From Nitrospira sp. CG24D (lineage in GTDB: Bacteria > Nitrospirota > Nitrospiria > Nitrospirales > Nitrospiraceae), in NCBI GenBank assembly GCA_002869855.2, contig NEWQ02000003.1, positions 1 through 64,000 of the forward strand: 64,000 bases of DNA, given 5' to 3'. A program made the translations under genes and the position numbers. Positions 1 through 8,758 of this stretch are shown piece after piece. Numbering within the stretch: the stretch's first letter is position 1; every line of letters begins with the position of its first letter. Under the pieces are notes generated by a model. The model made no database searches. It saw only the letters and a list, made by a program, of their open reading frames with translations, and was not told the origin of the DNA.

Positions 1-1
1 C

Positions 2-1069
2 GTTTTAGCAATCTTGACAGCCGCACTCTGTGGAGTCGCCACGGCCATTGCAGCCGATGCTCCCGCGCCCCCGCTCGACGTGGTAACCCTCAAGGACGGC
101 AGCAACATCTATGGAGAAGTCGTCGAGATGGCAGGCGGCGTGCTCGTCATGAAAACTCCCTCCAGCCCGGACAATGTCATCAAGGTAAAGTGGAGCGACG
201 TCGCCAAACTCGCCGTCAACCATCCGATCCCGTTTCATCTCAAAGAGGGCAGCATCCTTGTTGGGACCGCGACGGCCGGAGCCGATGGCAATCTGAATAT
301 CCAATCTGAACCGCTCAAAGGCTCGCTCACCGTTCCGCTCGATGCCATCGGATCCGTGAACCCCTTGGTTCAGCCGCCCGTCATTTACACAGGTAGTCTT
401 ACGGGAGGGTACTCCCAGACCACCGGAAACAGCCATCTCAAGAACGCCAGCTTGCTGGGAGATTTCGTCGCCCGCAGCGAACAACTCCGGCTCTCAATCA
501 ATGGACGCTACGTCTACGGCGACAATGCCAACACGCTTATTGCCCGGAATGCCCGCGGCACCATCAAACTCGACTTCTTCATCACCAAACGCTTTTACTG
601 GTTTGCCTCGGCCTACTTCGAGAACGATCGCTTCCAGGACCTCAAGATGCGAACCGCCTTGGCGTCCGGTCCCGGCTTTCAGTTTATCGAGCGGGGAGAT
701 TTCAGCGGCATCTTCAAAGACATGACGTTCTATACGGAAGCCGGCGTCGCCTTCTTCAATGAAGATTTCCGTGTCGCAGACGACCAATCCAGCCTGCGCG
801 GCCGCGTCTCGATGAAATGGAATTGGCCGCTCTTTGACGATCGCATCACACTCTACCATTTCAACGAATTTTACCCGTCGCTCCAAAACGCCTCGAACTA
901 CTTCCTCACCATGGATAACGGGGTCCGTTTCAAAATCTGGGAAGGGTTCGTGAGCGGGATTCAGGTGACCACACGGTACAACAGTCGGCCGGCGCCGGGC
1001 ACCGGCGATACCGATAACTTGTATCTCTTCACCCTCGGATACAGCTTCGATACGACCAGGAAACGATAG
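2..1069 (+). CDS. DUF481-family outer-membrane-type protein, 5' end cut by window edge
   Basis: The reading frame is open to the left edge, and its first visible residues are hydrophobic and end in an Ala-rich stretch before ADAPAPP. They look like the second half of a signal peptide, so the true start lies outside the window. The TTG at 14 is unlikely to be the start. A short N-terminal part (KDGSNIYGEV, then an alternating beta pattern) is followed by about 230 residues of alternating aromatic and polar strands that end in LGYSFDTTRKR. This is the pattern of DUF481/YdiY-like beta-barrel proteins. The family is predicted to sit in the outer membrane, and its function is unknown. It lies 52 bp before mscL on the same strand. 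Confidence 0.75.
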   Translation, partial: VLAILTAALCGVATAIAADAPAPPLDVVTLKDGSNIYGEVVEMAGGVLVMKTPSSPDNVIKVKWSDVAKLAVNHPIPFHLKEGSILVGTATAGADGNLNIQSEPLKGSLTVPLDAIGSVNPLVQPPVIYTGSLTGGYSQTTGNSHLKNASLLGDFVARSEQLRLSINGRYVYGDNANTLIARNARGTIKLDFFITKRFYWFASAYFENDRFQDLKMRTALASGPGFQFIERGDFSGIFKDMTFYTEAGVAFFNEDFRVADDQSSLRGRVSMKWNWPLFDDRITLYHFNEFYPSLQNASNYFLTMDNGVRFKIWEGFVSGIQVTTRYNSRPAPGTGDTDNLYLFTLGYSFDTTRKR

Positions 1070-1121
1070 TGTACACTCGCAGCACGCAACTCACCCTCTC
1101 ATCCTCTAAGGAGGACAGACG

Positions 1122-1535
1122 ATGTTAAAAGAATTTAAAGAATTCGCCATGAAGGGCAACGTCGTCGATATGGCGATCGGTGTCATCATCGGCGGCGCAT
1201 TTGGAAAAATCGTGTCATCACTGGTCAGCGATGTGCTGATGCCCCCCCTGGGTTTACTTATGGGAAAGGTCGATTTCTCAAGCCTGTTCGTCAACTTGTC
1301 CGGGACTCCCCAGCCCTCGCTCACTGCGGCTAAAGCGGCCGGAGCCCCCACGATCAACTACGGGGTCTTTTTGCAGGCGACATTTGACTTCATTATCCTC
1401 GCATTCGTCATCTTCCTGTTGGTGAAGCAGATGAACCGTTTTAAGAAAGAAGCCCCACCGGCGCCACCGGTCGGCCCGACCAATGAAGAGAAGCTCCTCA
1501 TGGAGATTCGCGACGCCCTCAAAGGAAAACACTAG
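1122..1535 (+). CDS. mscL: Large-conductance mechanosensitive channel MscL
   Basis: The 137-residue product matches MscL in length and layout. It has an amphipathic N-terminus ([20 protein letters not shown]), a glycine-rich TM1 pore helix ([17 protein letters not shown]), a periplasmic loop, TM2 around residues 88-103, and a charged C-terminal helix ([13 protein letters not shown]). The family forms a pentameric inner-membrane channel that opens under membrane tension and releases solutes after osmotic downshift. A strong ribosome binding site (AAGGAGG) lies just upstream of the ATG. The loop ([25 protein letters not shown]) is typical. The OmpA-type gene follows 55 bp downstream on the same strand, so the two may be co-transcribed. 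Confidence 0.97.
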   Translation: MLKEFKEFAMKGNVVDMAIGVIIGGAFGKIVSSLVSDVLMPPLGLLMGKVDFSSLFVNLSGTPQPSLTAAKAAGAPTINYGVFLQATFDFIILAFVIFLLVKQMNRFKKEAPPAPPVGPTNEEKLLMEIRDALKGKH

Positions 1536-1590
1536 GATTCAGGCGCACACCCCAATTGCATTACAACGGACCATCACACAAGGAGTAAGC

Positions 1591-2760
1591 ATGAAATCGA
1601 TTCGCATATCCATTCTGGCCCTCGGCCTTCTCTCGATCGCAGGCAATGCCGCCGCGATCGATTTAAACGCCATCTGCTGTGACGGCGGCTATGAATACCG
1701 TCACCGCAATCAGTGGGACGCCGACAACGCCTCCAAAGACATGGCCGCTCGTCTCGCTGCGTTGGAAAAGGAACGGCAGCGGCTGGCCGATGAGCTCGCC
1801 GCAGCAAAGAAAGAAAACGGAGCGCTCAGCGACCGTGTGAAAGCGCTCGAAAGTCAGTTGGCTGATCGTGACCGGGAATTGGCCGCTCTCCGCTCAAGCG
1901 CTGGAGACTCTTCAAAACTCGCCAGCCAGCTCTCCTCCGCACAAAGCGACCTCAATCAATCGAAAGCCCGCACGGCCGAGCTGGAACGCCAGTTGGCCTC
2001 CGCCCAGGCGGCAGCAGGCGGCGACAAAGAGAAACTGGCCGCGGATCTCGCGGCAGCCCAGTCACAACTCGCCGCGCTTCAAGCCGGAGCCGGAGATAAA
2101 GACAAGCTGGCCACAGAACTCGCCACAGCCAAACAGCGCAACGCGGATCTCACCTCTCAGCTAGCCGCCATGGGCGGAGCCGCCGGTGACAAAGACAAGA
2201 TGGCCGCCGAACTCGCCGCCTGCAGACAGCGCGTCGCGGAACTCGAGAAGAAGTTGGCGGATCGGGACAAAGAGCTCGCGGGTCTCCGTGGTGACCTGTC
2301 CACCGAAATGGCGAAATTGAAAGAAGCGCAGCGCGGCTTGATCCGTGCGCTGAAGCCGCAGATCGACAAGCAGACGATCGCCGTCGATCTGAATAACGAG
2401 CGACTGCTCATCAACCTGGCATCAGGCTATCTCTTCGGCTCTGGAGAAGATCAGCTGAAACCAGCCGGCGCTGATGCGCTGAAACAGGTCGGTGCCATCC
2501 TCAAGGATTTCCCTGAGTACAAAGTGGCCGTGGACGGACATACGGATAACCGTCCGATCAAGAGCTCGCTGAAAAAGACTTTCCCAACGAACAAGGAACT
2601 CTCTGAAGCGCGGGCGGCCAACGCAGCCAAAGCTCTGACTGAAGGCGGATTGGGCGCGGCCACGACACACGGCTATGCCGACACGAAGCCCGTGGGTCCG
2701 AATACGACCGACGCAGGCCGGGCAAAGAACCGCCGGGTCGAAATCCGCGTCACCAAGTAA
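1591..2760 (+). CDS. OmpA-family cell-wall-binding protein with long coiled coil
   Basis: The start is the ATG at 1591, preceded by AAGGAG and opening a signal peptide (residues 1-22). The mature N-terminus carries CCDGGYEYRHRN (residues 29-40). A long Ala/Leu/Lys/Glu-rich heptad region follows (about 48-255) with three spaced glycine-rich breaks (AGGDKEK, AGDKDK, AGDKDK). The C-terminal 115 residues form an OmpA/MotB peptidoglycan-binding domain with the hallmark VDGHTDNRPI and NRRVEI. The protein probably spans the periplasm and binds peptidoglycan non-covalently. It may be held to another envelope component through the N-terminal motif, which recurs in the next gene. The exact partner is unknown. 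Confidence 0.85.
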   Translation: MKSIRISILALGLLSIAGNAAAIDLNAICCDGGYEYRHRNQWDADNASKDMAARLAALEKERQRLADELAAAKKENGALSDRVKALESQLADRDRELAALRSSAGDSSKLASQLSSAQSDLNQSKARTAELERQLASAQAAAGGDKEKLAADLAAAQSQLAALQAGAGDKDKLATELATAKQRNADLTSQLAAMGGAAGDKDKMAAELAACRQRVAELEKKLADRDKELAGLRGDLSTEMAKLKEAQRGLIRALKPQIDKQTIAVDLNNERLLINLASGYLFGSGEDQLKPAGADALKQVGAILKDFPEYKVAVDGHTDNRPIKSSLKKTFPTNKELSEARAANAAKALTEGGLGAATTHGYADTKPVGPNTTDAGRAKNRRVEIRVTK

Positions 2761-2780
2761 GTCGCCCATTTCTGCTGAGG

Positions 2781-2815
2781 GGGGCAGGGTGTCGCGATAA
2801 GCGGCACTCTGCCCC
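2781..2815 (+). terminator. Hairpin between the two OmpA-type genes
   Basis: GGGGCAGGGTGTCG (2781-2794) can pair with CGGCACTCTGCCCC (2802-2815) using two G-T pairs, giving a 14-bp stem with a 7-nt loop. It starts 20 bp after the stop codon of the first OmpA gene. No clear T tract follows, so it could be a terminator, an attenuator or a 3'-end stabiliser. Confidence 0.5.
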
Positions 2816-2875
2816 ACATCACCGCTACACAATTATTGACGCGGACCCGGTCGCGTCTTACCAAGGAGCTAGCCC

Positions 2876-3595
2876 ATGAACGGGAAACGCTTCCTCACAG
2901 GATCCCTTTGTCTTGTCGGTATCATCGCCAGCAGCTGTTCAGGCAACCCCGTGTGCTGCGACGGCGGGTATGAATATCGCCACCGCAACGCGGTCCCAGT
3001 GGCGGAGGCGAAAGCCGACGACCGTGACGAGCGCCTTGCAGCCCTCGAGCAGAATCGGCAACGGCAACTGGCTGCCACTGCGGAACTTCAAGATCAAGTC
3101 GCCGAACTCCAGCGACAATTAGCCGTACGCCAGGAACCGCCGGTGCCCAAGACCTATGACGATCTCCAGACGCTCCTGCGCCCTGAAATCGACCGCGGAA
3201 CCATTACCGTCCAGCAATCCGGGGATCAGATCACCATCCATCTGGCTGACCGCTTGTTGTTTGATTCAGGAGAAGACCACTTGAAGCCAGCAGGGGCAGA
3301 GGTGCTCCGGAAAGTCGGCAGCATTCTCCACAGTGCCCCGGACCGCCATCTTCGCGTCACCGGACATACGGACAATGTCCCGATCGGCGGAAAACTGATT
3401 GAGCGTTTCCCCACGAACAGGGTGCTCTCACGCACCCGGGCCGCCCATGCTCGAGAGGCGCTGGAGCAGGGAGGAGCCGTTTCCGACCACATCACGGCAG
3501 AGGGCTACGGGGAAAGCCGACCCTTGGCCAGCAATGCCACGGAAGACGGACGGCGGAAGAATCGTCGTGTCGAGATTGTAGTCTTGCCCCAATAG
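2876..3595 (+). CDS. OmpA-family lipoprotein, short paralogue of the upstream gene
   Basis: A 239-residue product starts at an ATG preceded by AAGGAG. A lipoprotein-type signal ends at IASSC (Cys21). Its -3 position is Ala rather than Leu, so lipidation is likely but not certain. The mature N-terminus has CCDGGYEYRHRN (27-38), the same 12 residues as in the protein encoded just upstream. A short coiled coil (about 45-85) leads to an OmpA domain (about 110-239) with VTGHTDNVPI and KNRRVEIVV. It looks like a Pal-type outer-membrane lipoprotein that contacts peptidoglycan. Together the two genes look like a long-reach and short-reach pair made by duplication. Confidence 0.85.
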   Translation: MNGKRFLTGSLCLVGIIASSCSGNPVCCDGGYEYRHRNAVPVAEAKADDRDERLAALEQNRQRQLAATAELQDQVAELQRQLAVRQEPPVPKTYDDLQTLLRPEIDRGTITVQQSGDQITIHLADRLLFDSGEDHLKPAGAEVLRKVGSILHSAPDRHLRVTGHTDNVPIGGKLIERFPTNRVLSRTRAAHAREALEQGGAVSDHITAEGYGESRPLASNATEDGRRKNRRVEIVVLPQ

Positions 3596-3596
3596 C

Positions 3597-3637
3597 AGAA
3601 ATCAGGAGGGCATCATAGGAGTGCCCTTCTGATTTCT
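3597..3637. terminator. Strong bidirectional terminator-like hairpin
   Basis: A 16-bp stem (AGAAATCAGGAGGGCA, 3597-3612, against TGCCCTTCTGATTTCT, 3622-3637) with one G-T pair and a 9-nt loop fills the gap between two convergent genes. It starts right after the OmpA lipoprotein stop codon and ends 6 bp before the stop of the minus-strand solute-binding gene. The position and symmetry suit a terminator that works for both strands. Confidence 0.75.
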
Positions 3638-3643
3638 GAGCTA

Positions 3644-4888
3644 TTACATTTGACAGTGCCGCTGGTCCGCCGCCCCAATATTAGCGAGGCCCGGCACCGT
3701 TGCGAGAATCTTGTAATGGCCCAGCCCCAATTCTTTTCCAAAGGCTTCCCCTACCAGAACATCCTGCACGTGCTGGTGATCCGACGCCCGAAAACTAGAC
3801 CGCCCTTCCTTCAGCCCATCGAACTCGTGCCCTTCCAATGCCTTGATCAGCGCGGCTGTCTCGGTTGAACCAGCACGCTGAATCGCTTCGAGGATCTGCG
3901 TCATCGCGGCATACCCCAAATAGCACCGGGAGGTTGGCGTATGGTTGTACTTGTCGATCACGCCTTGGATGAATCGTTTTGAACTCTCGGTGTTGATCTT
4001 AGGGTCCCAGATGAGGCCCCAAATTCCTGCATTGTTGGCATAACCCAGCGGGCGCCCAATCTGTTCGCCGCTGATCATCCCACCGACACCGATTTTCTCT
4101 TTGGCCAATTCCAGCTTGCCGTACCCCTTCAAGGCATGCACGAGATCCCATCCATAGAGATTGAGAATGATCGCCGTTGGCTCCTTGGCCTTCGCCGCGC
4201 TGAGTGCCGACACAAAATCCGTAGACCCGAAGGGCATCAAGGCCTCACCCACGAACTCAACCTTGTGCGCCTCTGCGGCCTCCATCATCGCCTGCGCGGC
4301 GGCTTTACCATCGAACGTACTCGTCGTGATCATGTACCACCGAGTCCCATAGGTTTTTACCAAATGCGGCACCACCGCTTGCGCCAACATTTTTGCGTGG
4401 GGCATGAAGAGAAATGTGTGGGAATTACAGGCGGCACCGCTCAACTCGGGAAGATGAGACCCGGTCACCATGAACAACTTGTTTTCTCTCTTCGCCAATT
4501 CCGAGACGACCAACGCACAGTCGGCGTTGAAGGTCCCCATGAGCACATCGACCCGGTCTTCTTTGATGAACTTCGTCGCCACCTTCACAGCAGTCTCCGG
4601 ATTCGACGCATCATCCGCTTCGAGAATCACCACCGGACGCCCCAGCACGCCACCTCGTTTATTAAAAAGATCCACCGCCACATTTGCCCCATGGACGTCA
4701 TGAATGGAGGACGTCTTATACGGGCTCGACAATGGATCAAGTATGCCGATCTTGATCGGCTCACCCGCGGCGGCGAGACTCGCCCTCTCCGTCAGCCCTA
4801 TCACTTGGCCAATGAGATCGCTGAACACCAAGGCGCCGCCGGTTGCGGCTGTCAGTTGAAGAAATCGTCTGCGTGAGAATGCTGTCAT
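3644..4888 (-). CDS. Tat-exported periplasmic solute-binding protein (type 1 fold, amide/urea/branched-chain amino-acid type)
   Basis: A 414-residue protein starts at an ATG with a perfect AAAGGAGG upstream. The N-terminus has a twin-arginine signal (SRRRFLQLTAATGGALVF), so it is probably exported folded. The mature part is a Peripla_BP_6 protein: KIGILDPLSSPYK at the start, then DLFNKRGGVLGRPV, ADDASNPETAVKVATKFI and VLMGTFNADCALVV. The family binds amino acids, amides, urea or similar small ligands for an ABC importer. The closest resemblance I see is to urea/amide binders, but the ligand cannot be fixed from sequence alone. No permease or ATPase gene lies nearby, so it is an orphan receptor or works with a transporter elsewhere. 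Confidence 0.85.
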   Translation of the reverse strand: MTAFSRRRFLQLTAATGGALVFSDLIGQVIGLTERASLAAAGEPIKIGILDPLSSPYKTSSIHDVHGANVAVDLFNKRGGVLGRPVVILEADDASNPETAVKVATKFIKEDRVDVLMGTFNADCALVVSELAKRENKLFMVTGSHLPELSGAACNSHTFLFMPHAKMLAQAVVPHLVKTYGTRWYMITTSTFDGKAAAQAMMEAAEAHKVEFVGEALMPFGSTDFVSALSAAKAKEPTAIILNLYGWDLVHALKGYGKLELAKEKIGVGGMISGEQIGRPLGYANNAGIWGLIWDPKINTESSKRFIQGVIDKYNHTPTSRCYLGYAAMTQILEAIQRAGSTETAALIKALEGHEFDGLKEGRSSFRASDHQHVQDVLVGEAFGKELGLGHYKILATVPGLANIGAADQRHCQM

Positions 4889-5125
4889 ATGATCCTCCTT
4901 TAGTCGATCAAGACACCCGCGCTGTTTCGAATTGTTACGTTATTCAAAAGGTTACGATGCCATGGGGAGTACGACTCGACGCCATCTGGAATGTGACGCG
5001 CTCAAGAATCGCACGGGGATTCGTAGATCGATCAGGGGTAGGAGTATGTGACATGTTGAGGCTCCGTGCTGGCCCATCTCGCACGGAGCACGATAGGAGG
5101 CAAGCAATGCAATGTCAACGCCCGC

Positions 5126-6208
5126 TCAGCTAAACTGATCCCAGGTATCACACTGCTTGATCGCCCAGAAGACGGCTTCCTTCAATTTTTTCAGTGACTG
5201 ATTGTCCGGATCCCGCAGCCGCTGCAGCTTTTTATCTAAATCATAGAGTGGTTGGATCGAACGCTTGTCGGGAATCTTTCCCAACGCCCAAGCCACTTCG
5301 GTCAGCACCGTCCAATCTGTTTTCGGATCTTGCAGCTTGGCCAGCAAGGGAAGAACAACTGACGCGTCGCCATGCACGCCGCCCAATTGCCCCAAACCCT
5401 TTGCGGCAGAGGCCTGCATGTCCACCATGGTGGACATATTCATGACGTCCACGAGCAGCGGAATCCCTTCCTTCCCGAGGTTGCCCATCGCCACCAGAGC
5501 CTGCTTGGCCAGATCGCGATCCTGGAGCACTTGCTTAAGCTTCGGCAAGGCTTCATCCGCCTGCATTTCTCCCAGCAGCGAAATGATTTTTACCTTCCTG
5601 GGCAGACTCGTCTCTGAAGAATCCATCAGCTTCAGCAATCGATCGGCATGACCCCATTCGGCGGCGAGAATCAACGGGAATTCATATTTCTCAAGTTGAT
5701 CCGTCAGCCGCGCAATGGCAAAACTTCCAGGATCTCCGGCCTGAGCAGCCTGGGCAGCGCCAGCAGCATCTTCAAAATCAGTGCGGACTTCCTTCTGCCA
5801 TTTAATCTTCATCCCGCCTAACGCATACGTCAGCTGGCAGGCCGGCCCTTTCCACAGGCGAGAGGGGGCGTCAGGCAGATCATTGTCTCCCCCCGAGGAA
5901 GCCGTGCCCTCCCAGGTCTTACGCTGCTCGCATTTCACTCGGAATACCGCATCATGCGTCTTCGAGGCATCCTGCGCCACGGTGTAACCGACCTCGCCGA
6001 GACGGCGCGAGACGGCAGAGGCCAATGGACCGGCATCCACCGCTCCCTTGTCAGTCAGTGCCAGCGTCTCGACGAGCACCACTTGAATCTTATCGAGCTG
6101 CACTTTCTGTTCAGCCGTGAAATATTCGCGATACGCCCCAGCCGGAGCACTCCATAGAATCATGCCCCAACTGACGATGATGGAGATGAAGACAGAGAAA
6201 CGGTACAT
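5126..6208 (-). CDS. Exported HEAT-repeat protein
   Basis: A 360-residue product. The ATG at 6208 is 7 bp from AAGGAGG and is preferred over the GTG one codon earlier. Residues 1-25 form a signal peptide ending in APAGA. The first half (about 26-170) has no fold I recognise. The second half has HEAT/PBS-lyase-type repeats (LLGEMQADEALPKLKQVLQD, LVAMGNLGKEGIPLLVDVM, KGLGQLGG, EVAWALGKIPDKRSIQPLYDL). Such repeats form a curved helical scaffold for protein binding. A periplasmic scaffold role is inferred and no partner is indicated. It is monocistronic, with intergenic DNA on both sides. Confidence 0.7.
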   Translation of the reverse strand: MYRFSVFISIIVSWGMILWSAPAGAYREYFTAEQKVQLDKIQVVLVETLALTDKGAVDAGPLASAVSRRLGEVGYTVAQDASKTHDAVFRVKCEQRKTWEGTASSGGDNDLPDAPSRLWKGPACQLTYALGGMKIKWQKEVRTDFEDAAGAAQAAQAGDPGSFAIARLTDQLEKYEFPLILAAEWGHADRLLKLMDSSETSLPRKVKIISLLGEMQADEALPKLKQVLQDRDLAKQALVAMGNLGKEGIPLLVDVMNMSTMVDMQASAAKGLGQLGGVHGDASVVLPLLAKLQDPKTDWTVLTEVAWALGKIPDKRSIQPLYDLDKKLQRLRDPDNQSLKKLKEAVFWAIKQCDTWDQFS

Positions 6209-6476
6209 CACACCACCTCCTTACCTAGGTGCGGGAAATCGGGGTAGACTGGATTCTGCAGCCGCAACCTCCAGCCATACCAACCTCCTCGCCGGATACC
6301 CTCTAACTAAGTAGTATACTCTCACCCTCCAGTATGAACCAGGACTCACCTGCTTCCACCCCAACCACCCCCATCAGGGAGGCAAATCCATACAGTCCCC
6401 TGCTCATGGTCATCGCTGCTCTCTATTGCTCGCTGTCTGGACGCTCGGGACAGCGTAAACCCCGCAGGAGTATGGG

Positions 6477-6506
6477 TTGACAGTGGGTCGCCTTCGACGG
6501 TACAAA
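6477..6506 (+). promoter_or_regulatory. Candidate sigma-70 promoter for tRNA-Leu(UAG)
   Basis: A perfect -35 box TTGACA (6477-6482) is followed after 18 bp by TACAAA (6501-6506), a 4/6 match to TATAAT. It lies about 70 bp before the tRNA. The rest of the 6209-6575 gap shows no gene that I can support. Confidence 0.5.
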
Positions 6507-6575
6507 AGGCTTACACAATCGCGTGTTTTGCTGTCTCAGCATCCGCGTCGACAGCCCCGCGATGCTCCCCACTGT

Positions 6576-6658
6576 GCGAGCGTGGCGAAACTGGCAGACG
6601 CGCGAGACTTAGGATCTCGTGGGTAACCGTGGGGGTTCAAGTCCCTCCGCTCGCACCA
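6576..6658 (+). tRNA. tRNA-Leu (anticodon UAG)
   Basis: The acceptor stem GCGAGCG (6576-6582) pairs fully with CGCTCGC (6648-6654), followed by A and an encoded CCA. The anticodon stem CGAGA/TCTCG encloses the loop CTTAGGA, giving anticodon UAG, which reads CUA. A long variable arm (class II) and a T-arm with GTTCAAGT complete a normal tRNA-Leu. It lies 59 bp upstream of tig and may share its transcript. Confidence 0.95.
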
Positions 6659-6717
6659 AATTTGACGGCAACTCCGCTTGGGCTCGCCCCTCATGGAACG
6701 TGGAAGGACATGGACGC

Positions 6718-8040
6718 ATGACGATGAAGATGGAAATGACCGAACTGGGCCCCATGAAGCGGGCATTGAAAATCGAAGTCCCTGCTCAAGAGGTTACGCA
6801 GCGTTTCTCGCGAGCCTATACGGAGCTGAACCGCCAAGTACGCATTCCAGGATTCCGCCCCGGGAAAGCCCCGCTGGGGCTCCTTGAAAAACGCTACGCC
6901 AAAGAAGTTGAGGAAGATGTCATTCGTAGCATCGTGCCGGATTTCTACGACCGCGCCGTCCGCGAGGCCGGCATCAACCCGGTTCTGGTTGAGATCCCAC
7001 CGCTGGAACGGGTCAAAATCAAGAAGGACGAGCCCTTCATCTTCACGGCCACCGTTGAAATCAAGCCGACCATTGAACTGCGTGACTACAAAGCCCCCAA
7101 TCCAATTTCGCTGAAGCCGGACAAACGGACCGTCACCGACGAGCAGCTCGATCGGGCGCTGGATGTCCTGCGTGAACAGCAGGCGAGGCTTGAAGCCGCT
7201 CCGCCCGGCACCGCATTAGGCGATGGAGATTTTGCCGTCGTTGACCTCGAAGGCTTTCTCGATGGCACGTCACTCGAGGGAACCAAGAAAGAAGGCCAGC
7301 TTCACAAAGTCGGTTCCAAAGCCGCGCTCCTTGGTATTGAGATCGATAGTTATTTAATCGGCAAGAAAGACGGAGACATTGTCGATATTCCTCAGAATTA
7401 TCCCGGCAGTCACCCCGATACCCGGGTCGCCGGCAAGACCGTGAAGTTCAGCCTGGCCATCAAAGGCGTGAAACAGAAAACGCTGCCGGCACTCGACGAT
7501 GAGTTTGCCAAGGACTGCGGGCCCTTTTCGTCGCTTCAAGAAATTAAGGACAAGTTGCGCAGTGAGATGGAAAAAGCCCTTAAGCGCGATATTGATGAAT
7601 CTTACAAAGATACGATTCTCAAACGGCTGGCCGAAACACACCACTTCGACCTGCCGGAAACCCTTGTGACACGTGAATTGGATGCCATCGTCCGGCAGAG
7701 ACTCCAAGAGCGGCAACGAGGGAAGGCCACCGATCCATCACCAGCCGCGACGGCCGAAGAACTTAAAACCATCCGCGAGGAGAACCGCGACGAAGCCAAC
7801 CGGCGCGTCAAAGTCGGCCTGATCCTCGAAGCCATTGCCACGAAGGAATCTATCTCGGTCAGCCAGGAAGATATGAACAACGAAGTCACCAGGCTGGCAA
7901 CCGAACTCCGCGTCCCGATGGCTGAGCTCGTGAAAATGATTCAGGCCGGCGGCCAGGATTCCATCGAAGAATTGCGCTCGCGCATCCTGGCGGATAAAGC
8001 GTTGGACTTTGTATACCGAAACTCTGTGATCCAAGGTTAG
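6718..8040 (+). CDS. tig: Trigger factor, ribosome-bound chaperone with prolyl isomerase domain
   Basis: The start at 6718 is chosen because GGAAGGA lies 9 bp upstream. In-frame codons further upstream run through the tRNA. The 440-residue protein has the ribosome-binding N-terminal domain with the signature GFRPGKAP, a central FKBP-type isomerase domain (LGDGDFAVVDLEGFLDG to KTVKFSLAIKGV), and an alpha-helical C-terminal chaperone domain. It binds ribosomal protein L23 at the tunnel exit and shields nascent chains. It is the first gene of the classic tig-clpP-clpX arrangement. The N-terminal extension MTMKMEM offers two other in-frame ATGs (6724, 6730). Confidence 0.97.
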   Translation: MTMKMEMTELGPMKRALKIEVPAQEVTQRFSRAYTELNRQVRIPGFRPGKAPLGLLEKRYAKEVEEDVIRSIVPDFYDRAVREAGINPVLVEIPPLERVKIKKDEPFIFTATVEIKPTIELRDYKAPNPISLKPDKRTVTDEQLDRALDVLREQQARLEAAPPGTALGDGDFAVVDLEGFLDGTSLEGTKKEGQLHKVGSKAALLGIEIDSYLIGKKDGDIVDIPQNYPGSHPDTRVAGKTVKFSLAIKGVKQKTLPALDDEFAKDCGPFSSLQEIKDKLRSEMEKALKRDIDESYKDTILKRLAETHHFDLPETLVTRELDAIVRQRLQERQRGKATDPSPAATAEELKTIREENRDEANRRVKVGLILEAIATKESISVSQEDMNNEVTRLATELRVPMAELVKMIQAGGQDSIEELRSRILADKALDFVYRNSVIQG

Positions 8041-8106
8041 ACACGGTGCCTGCAAACGCCTCGATCGAGGGGCGCGCTCCAAACATTGCCGAAAGGAATT
8101 GAATAT

Positions 8107-8745
8107 ATGTTGGTCCCGATCGTAGTCGAACAAACCAATCGAGGCGAACGCTCCTACGATATCTACTCCCGTCTCTTAAAAGACCGGATCATTTTCCTGG
8201 GCGCGCCGATCGATGACATGTTCGCGAATCTTATCATTGCCCAGCTCTTGTTCCTTGAGGCCGAAGACCCCGAAAAGGACATCAATCTCTACGTGAATTC
8301 CCCCGGCGGCAGCGTTACGGCAGGGCTCGGTATCTATGACACGATGCAATATGTGAAACCACCGATCAACACCATCTGCCTCGGCCAGGCTGCGAGCATG
8401 GGAGCATTGCTTCTTACCGCCGGCGCGAAAGGCAAGCGCTATGCCCTGCCAAATGCCCGCGTCATGATTCATCAACCGCTTGGTGGATTCCAGGGACAGG
8501 CCACCGAAATCGACATCCATGCCCGAGAGATCCTCAAAATCCGTGAACGGCTGAACGACATCATGGCCAAACACACCGGCCAACCCATTGAGAAGATCGC
8601 GCACGATACCGAGCGCGACTATTTCATGTCAGCGGAAGAAGCCAAGAAGTATGGCCTGATCGACGAAGTCATTTCCCGACAGACCAAAGGACTCAAGTCT
8701 GTGGAGTCTGGGGACGCAGCCAAAGACGGCGCCAAGGGCAAGTAA
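8107..8745 (+). CDS. clpP: ATP-dependent Clp protease proteolytic subunit
   Basis: The ATG at 8107 is preceded by AAAGGAATT, and the 212-residue product begins [20 protein letters not shown] as in most ClpP proteins. The catalytic triad is visible: Ser98 in GQAASMGA, His122 in MIHQPLGG and Asp171 in ERDYFM. The oxyanion-loop sequence NSPGGSV is present at 64-70. ClpP forms a double heptameric barrel in the cytoplasm that degrades proteins fed to it by ClpX or ClpA. A short propeptide may be removed from the N-terminus. It lies 66 bp after tig and 13 bp before clpX, so co-transcription is likely. Confidence 0.98.
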   Translation: MLVPIVVEQTNRGERSYDIYSRLLKDRIIFLGAPIDDMFANLIIAQLLFLEAEDPEKDINLYVNSPGGSVTAGLGIYDTMQYVKPPINTICLGQAASMGALLLTAGAKGKRYALPNARVMIHQPLGGFQGQATEIDIHAREILKIRERLNDIMAKHTGQPIEKIAHDTERDYFMSAEEAKKYGLIDEVISRQTKGLKSVESGDAAKDGAKGK

Positions 8746-8758
8746 CACAGGAGGACGC

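Noticed and set aside
4136-4876. A 246-codon plus-strand frame opposite the solute-binding protein
   Set aside because: No ribosome site and no recognisable protein pattern; the minus-strand gene has a Tat signal and a full conserved fold.
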